Source of the DNA: Mucilaginibacter tolerans
GTDB taxonomy: Bacteria; Bacteroidota; Bacteroidia; Sphingobacteriales; Sphingobacteriaceae
NCBI RefSeq assembly: GCF_030519375.1
Contig: NZ_JAUMKB010000011.1
Location: 146,464 to 210,463 of the forward strand
Direction: 5' to 3'
Length of the DNA: 64,000 nucleotides
Every line of letters begins with the position of its first letter. The stretch's first letter is position 1. Under the pieces are notes generated by a model, which did no database searches, was not told where the DNA came from, and saw only the letters and a list, made by a program, of their open reading frames with translations. Position numbers and translations under genes: made by a program. Shown here piece after piece: positions 59,958 to 64,000 of this stretch.

Positions 59958-61580
59958 ATGAAGAAACTTACCGAAGGTAACGCGGCCTCTTATACGCTTA
60001 TACTTATCCTGGTTACATTTGTTTTACGAATCTTTATAGCTGCTTATACGGGCCTTGGAATTGGTGAGGCGTACTATTTCCGGGGAACTACTCATCTTGA
60101 ATGGAGCTACTTCGATCAGCCTCCTTTATTCTTCTGGTTAAGCGGTATAAGTATCAAAATATTCGGACTAACCAATCTGGGTCTTCGTTTCCCGGCTGTG
60201 CTGTTATTTGCGGGAACGAGCTGGCTTTTATTTGCTATAACAAGGAAATTATTTAATGCCAGAGCCGGCTTTTGGGCTGTTGTGGTAATGAACCTGAGCG
60301 CAGTGTTTACAGTGGCTATTGCCTGCTGGTTTCAGCCTGATGCGCCACTGATGTTTTTCTGGCTGGCCAGTGTTTATTTTATAATTGAGCTGCTGTTTAA
60401 TAATAAAGGCGATCAAAAAATAATCAGAAATAGCGGTCGTACCTGGTTTTTATGGATTATGACAGGTGTTTGTCTTGGTCTGGCTACCCTGAGCAAATAC
60501 CATGTGCTTTTCATTTTTGCCGGTGTGTTTATCTTTATTGGCACCAATAAAGAGTATCGCCATTGGCTATGGCATCCCGGTCCGTACGTTGCTGTTCTAA
60601 TTACTATCATATTTGCGTTCCCGGTAATATGGTGGAACTATAATAACAATTGGGCCTCCTTTGTTTTCCAGGGAGCAAGAGCAGGAACGGGTAAAAAATT
60701 TGCATTGCATTTCGACTGGTTCTTTCGCAGTATAGGGGGGCAAGCTTTATGGTTACTGCCCTGGATATGGGTGCCAACCATTCGCGAGCTTTACCGCTCA
60801 TTTGTGAACCGGTTGGTATCAAAAGCCTATAGTTTTTCGTTCTGGCTATCAATATTGCCAATTGTATTTTTTACCGTTGTAACACTGTGGGCCGACCTGC
60901 AATATCATTTCCACTGGCAGGCACCAGGGTATATGATGCTTTTTATGCCACTGGGTTTTGCCATCGATAAAAAAATGAGCCAGGGAGGTTTAGCCGGCAG
61001 GGGCACACGCCGTTGGCTGAGATTCTCTGCTTGTTTTACCGTAATTACTATCGGTGTATTGAGCTTTCATATGGTAACGGGTTTCTGGCAATATTACGGG
61101 CCGAGATGGATCGTGTATAAATTTCATAAAGACACTGTAGATCCAACCATACAGGGAATAGATTACGACGATATTCGGACACGCTTTGAAAAAGAGGGCT
61201 GGTTGCAGAATAAAAATGTTTTTGCAGGGACTCCGCGCTGGTGGCTTACTGGTAAAATAGATTGGGCGCTGAAAGGGCAGAAGGATGTGATCTGTTTTAG
61301 CTTTGATCCACGTAATACCGCTTTTTTGGGTGATCCTAAAACCTTGTTAGGTAAAGACGCCATCGTAATTGCCCAGGAAAACCAACCAAGTGTGGATGCT
61401 GATGTAAAACCATATTTTGAGTCAGTTAAACAGCTCCCGGATATCGAGATTATCCGCCATGGCAGGGTTGAACTGCATTTGCAGGTTTATTACTGCTCTA
61501 AGTTCCATCAATCAGCGCAGCAGCGCAATGATATGCCACTATATCGCCAGCTGAATGGTTTGCCGCCTTTCGGAAATTAA
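59958..61580 (+). CDS. GT39/ArnT-like membrane glycosyltransferase
   Basis: From ATG 59958 (MKKLTEGNAASYTLILI) the protein has 540 residues, about 10-11 hydrophobic segments, and the GT-C-type loop GEAYYFRGTTHLEWSYFDQPPLFFWLSG with acidic and Asp residues after the first helix. A GTG 59949 start is also possible. The family moves sugar from lipid-linked donors onto lipid or protein in the periplasm. It may modify lipid A or a glycan (inference). Confidence 0.85.
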   Translation: MKKLTEGNAASYTLILILVTFVLRIFIAAYTGLGIGEAYYFRGTTHLEWSYFDQPPLFFWLSGISIKIFGLTNLGLRFPAVLLFAGTSWLLFAITRKLFNARAGFWAVVVMNLSAVFTVAIACWFQPDAPLMFFWLASVYFIIELLFNNKGDQKIIRNSGRTWFLWIMTGVCLGLATLSKYHVLFIFAGVFIFIGTNKEYRHWLWHPGPYVAVLITIIFAFPVIWWNYNNNWASFVFQGARAGTGKKFALHFDWFFRSIGGQALWLLPWIWVPTIRELYRSFVNRLVSKAYSFSFWLSILPIVFFTVVTLWADLQYHFHWQAPGYMMLFMPLGFAIDKKMSQGGLAGRGTRRWLRFSACFTVITIGVLSFHMVTGFWQYYGPRWIVYKFHKDTVDPTIQGIDYDDIRTRFEKEGWLQNKNVFAGTPRWWLTGKIDWALKGQKDVICFSFDPRNTAFLGDPKTLLGKDAIVIAQENQPSVDADVKPYFESVKQLPDIEIIRHGRVELHLQVYYCSKFHQSAQQRNDMPLYRQLNGLPPFGN

Positions 61581-61625
61581 GATCAGGCTTTTGCTCACGG
61601 CAAGTATTCCGTATTTTTAAGCCGC

Positions 61626-62744
61626 ATGAAGGAGATTAAAGCGATCATAAAGGCTTACGATGAAGCGGACAAAGCTTCCCTTGGCTTGGCATTAGCTACC
61701 GTTGTGCGGGTGGAAGGTTCGTCATATCGTCGTACCGGTGCGCGCATGCTGATTTTGGATAATGGGATATGGGTCGGAGGCATCAGTGGAGGATGCCTGG
61801 AGGGCGATGCTTTAAAACGTGCACAATTAGCGATACGGAAATCCACCCCTACACTGATAACTTATGATACTACTGACGATGATCCCTACCAGATAGGTGT
61901 TGGTCTTGGCTGCAATGGCGTAATCGATGTGTTATTGACGCCGCTAAATGTCGAGGATAAAAATAACCCTGTAGAGGTTTTAAAACGTTGTGTTGAAGCC
62001 AGCCGCGAAACGCATATCTTGATAACCATAACCAAATTATCAGGGGATTGGAGGGGTGTTGGTGAAGGAGAGGTTATTAAATATGTAAATGCCCAAAGTT
62101 TAAATATCTTGAAAGATAGTTTAGCGATACAGGAATTAAATAAGGCAGTCGCTGAACAAGTCTCCGTTGGTCATTCGGCACCATATTACCTGGAGTTGGA
62201 AGATGGCAGAAAACTGGGATGTTTTATCGAAATTTTACCGCCGGAGGTGAGTATGATTTTGATGGGGCACCAGTATGATGTTTATCCACTAAGCCGTTTG
62301 ATAAAAGAAATGGGCTGGCGGCTGACCATTGTTGCAGAACTTCAGAAGATCAACCCACATATTATTATGATTGCTGATGAAGTAGTCGCTCCTGCAAATT
62401 TCGAGGATATCTTTATAGACAACTACACTGCCATCATCATAATGGCGCATGATTATAAAACAGATAAGAATAATCTTCCAAAGGCATTAGCTACCGTTGC
62501 ACCTTATATTGGGATGCTGGGTCCGCGGGTACGTTCTGAGAAAATATGGCGGGAACTGGCCGAAGAAGGAAGGATCAGCTCAACGGAAAATATGGACAGG
62601 ATACATGCGCCTGTGGGATTAGATATCGGTGCTGTTACCCCCGAAGAGATCGCACTCTCGCTCATCGCAGAAGTAAAAGCTGCACTTTCAGGCCGGGACG
62701 GTACGTTTTTGCGATTACGTACTACAGTAATTCATAACCGATGA
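61626..62744 (+). CDS. XdhC/CoxI-family molybdoenzyme maturation protein
   Basis: The 372-residue protein starts MKEIKAIIKAYDEADKASLG, with ALATVVRVEGSSYRRTGARML, GGISGGCLEGDALKRA and, in the C-terminal Rossmann part, GMLGPRVRSEKIWRELAEEG. XdhC proteins insert or sulfurate the Mo cofactor for xanthine dehydrogenase-type enzymes. The ATGA overlap couples it to the next gene. No xdh subunit gene is in the window. Confidence 0.9.
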   Translation: MKEIKAIIKAYDEADKASLGLALATVVRVEGSSYRRTGARMLILDNGIWVGGISGGCLEGDALKRAQLAIRKSTPTLITYDTTDDDPYQIGVGLGCNGVIDVLLTPLNVEDKNNPVEVLKRCVEASRETHILITITKLSGDWRGVGEGEVIKYVNAQSLNILKDSLAIQELNKAVAEQVSVGHSAPYYLELEDGRKLGCFIEILPPEVSMILMGHQYDVYPLSRLIKEMGWRLTIVAELQKINPHIIMIADEVVAPANFEDIFIDNYTAIIIMAHDYKTDKNNLPKALATVAPYIGMLGPRVRSEKIWRELAEEGRISSTENMDRIHAPVGLDIGAVTPEEIALSLIAEVKAALSGRDGTFLRLRTTVIHNR

Positions 62745-63349
62745 CCAGCGAATTTAACGTCATAAAAAATTGCGCTGCAATCATCTTAGCTGCGGGACGA
62801 TCGAGTCGATTAGGCATGCCAAAACAATTACTGAAGTATCAAAACAAAAATCTTTTTCAACATACCATAGATGTTGCTAAGCAATCGCCAGCACAACCAA
62901 TTATTGTGGTATTAGGAAGCAATGCAGATACTATCTTGAAGGAAATTGATACTTCCGGAATTTATGTAGTAAAAAATGACGATTGGCAGAGTGGCCTGGC
63001 GTCAACGATTCGTAGTGGTATCCAGGCATTACAAACACTTGATTCCAATATTGATTCAGCAATTTTGATGGTTTGCGATCAGCCCTATGTAACCCCTGAT
63101 TTATTGAATAGTCTGCAGGATAAGCAGAAAAAAACGGGTAAGCGAATCATAGCAAGCCAATATGGCCAGACCATCGGCACCCCGGCACTCTTTCACAAGC
63201 AGTTCTTTTCCCAATTAATGAATTTAAAAGGGGATACAGGCGCTAAGAAGATTATGATGCAGAATACTGACCTTTTAGCAACTATATCTTTTCCGCAGGG
63301 CAGTATCGATATTGATACAATAGACGATTATAAAGCGTTAGAAGAATAA
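62741..63349 (+). CDS. MobA/MocA-like nucleotidyltransferase
   Basis: The 202-residue protein starts MTSEFNVIKNCAAIILAAGRSSRLGMPKQLL, the GT-A NTP-transferase motif, and has VVKNDDWQSGLASTIRSGIQAL and VCDQPYVTPDLL. MocA adds CMP to molybdopterin; MobA-like homologues add GMP. The fused-start overlap with the XdhC gene supports MocA-type function. Confidence 0.88.
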   Translation: MTSEFNVIKNCAAIILAAGRSSRLGMPKQLLKYQNKNLFQHTIDVAKQSPAQPIIVVLGSNADTILKEIDTSGIYVVKNDDWQSGLASTIRSGIQALQTLDSNIDSAILMVCDQPYVTPDLLNSLQDKQKKTGKRIIASQYGQTIGTPALFHKQFFSQLMNLKGDTGAKKIMMQNTDLLATISFPQGSIDIDTIDDYKALEE

Positions 63350-63380
63350 TTAACTTTATTCTCAGATTAATTCATCAGCC

Positions 63381-63872
63381 ATGAAAATTATTGTATTCCT
63401 TATTATTGCTACCTGTTTTATGGTGATTGCCTGTAACCAGTCTGATAATAATCAACAATTACAGACTAAAATTGACAGCTTGCAGGCCAGGCTGAATGAT
63501 ACTTATAAACCAGGTTTAGGTGAGTTTATGATGGGCATACAAGAGCACCATGCTAAGCTTTGGTTTGCCGGTATCAACAAAAACTGGCAGCTAGCCGATT
63601 TTGAAGTTCATGAAATAGGTGAGACTCTTGACGACGTTAAAAAATACTGTACCGATCGCCCCGAGATAAAAAGCCTGGGAATTATCGATCCGGCAGTAAA
63701 TACTATTAAAGCCGCCATCAGCAAACAGGATATGGATAAATTTAAAGCTGGCTTTACCGAACTGACCAATGATTGCAATGCCTGCCATAAAGATAATCAG
63801 CATGGGTTTAATATTATTACTATACCCACATCGCCGCCCGTTACCAACCAGGACTTTAGACCCGTGAGATAA
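63381..63872 (+). CDS. Lipoprotein with C-terminal CxxCH haem motif (cytochrome-like)
   Basis: The 163-residue protein starts MKIIVFLIIATCFMVIACNQSDN, with a lipobox VIAC (Cys about 18). It is helical, with a coiled coil-like start (NQQLQTKIDSLQARL), and ends NDCNACHKDNQHGF, giving one CxxCH near the C-terminus, as in c'-type cytochromes. The role may be periplasmic electron transfer or haem binding. Confidence 0.78.
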   Translation: MKIIVFLIIATCFMVIACNQSDNNQQLQTKIDSLQARLNDTYKPGLGEFMMGIQEHHAKLWFAGINKNWQLADFEVHEIGETLDDVKKYCTDRPEIKSLGIIDPAVNTIKAAISKQDMDKFKAGFTELTNDCNACHKDNQHGFNIITIPTSPPVTNQDFRPVR

Positions 63873-63881
63873 AAAGCATAA

Positions 63882-63911
63882 AAAAACCTCTCAAATAGCT
63901 GAGAGGTTTTT
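63882..63911 (+). terminator. Terminator after the CxxCH lipoprotein
   Basis: AAAAACCTCTC (63882-63892) and GAGAGGTTTTT (63901-63911) pair over 11 bases and end in a T run. Loop AAATAGCT. Confidence 0.92.
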
Positions 63912-63962
63912 ATTTAAAAGATGTGTCTGGTCCTGATATAGCGATACACAAAAAGAATCGCT

Positions 63963-64000
63963 ATGGAAAAAAAGAAAGTATTCGATTACACTAAGCGTAG
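63963..64000 (+). CDS. Possible start of a further gene, cut by the window end
   Basis: ATG 63963 opens MEKKKVFDYTKR to the last base. The codons are protein-like, but only 12 are visible and no promoter was found. It could also be a chance start. Confidence 0.25.
   Translation, partial: MEKKKVFDYTKR

Overview
The window looks like chromosome from a Bacteroidota bacterium, most likely family Sphingobacteriaceae and close to Mucilaginibacter or Pedobacter. This is an inference from gene content: a MurF-alanine racemase fusion, a type IX secretion C-terminal domain, DUF2911, TlpA-type exported thioredoxins, several CspA proteins, an extra RpoD-like sigma factor, TAnnTTTG-type promoters and few Shine-Dalgarno sites. 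No phage, transposase, integrase or CRISPR array was seen.

Layout. 1-4.7 kb: 5' part of an AsmA-like envelope gene, two cold-shock-domain genes, two small unknown ORFs and an RpoD paralogue, with two copies of a REP-like palindromic repeat. 4.9-7.8 kb: a TPP (thi-box) riboswitch and terminator-like hairpin ahead of a tightly coupled operon (methyltransferase, HypE-like AIR-synthase-fold protein, degenerate ThiE-like protein, Trm112-like zinc ribbon). This is the best candidate here for an undescribed pathway. 8-10.2 kb: an exported Asp-box propeller gene divergent from a membrane-anchored winged-helix regulator. 10.4-17.6 kb: an SDR-TetR-TolC-adaptor-RND efflux cluster with palindromic operators. 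Possible decayed tRNA 3' ends lie at about 8.0, 10.3 and 17.95 kb, just before intact tRNA-Leu(UAA) and tRNA-Gly(GCC), which suggests past integration events.

18.4-30.2 kb is mainly housekeeping: recX, murF-alr, a DUF502 protein, an MFS transporter, a TlpA-like protein, a LOG protein, a sodium:solute symporter, recR, a GT2 glycosyltransferase and an SDR. 30.4-42.7 kb holds a 1531-residue mosaic secreted protein, DUF2911, DoxX-like and outer-membrane proteins, a ModE-like regulator, a collagen-like lipoprotein, a ferritin-like protein, an M1 peptidase, a YtxH protein, another Csp and a HAD phosphatase. 42.8-46.1 kb is an arabinose module (araB-araD-GH43). 46.3-57.1 kb holds lysA and lysC, a phosphohexomutase, two PAP2 phosphatases, a DUF3472 protein, a sugar-kinase-like protein and amtB. 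57.3-64 kb holds small unknown genes, two glycosyltransferases, a PhnZ-like protein lacking metal ligands, xdhC-mocA-like genes and a lipoprotein with a C-terminal CxxCH.

Repeats are a second theme. Period-7 arrays lie inside lysA and between lysC and lysA, related period-8 or mixed arrays lie elsewhere, and a 28-base palindrome sits in frame near the signal peptide of the DUF3472 gene. All family assignments are from reading the sequence; no database search was run.
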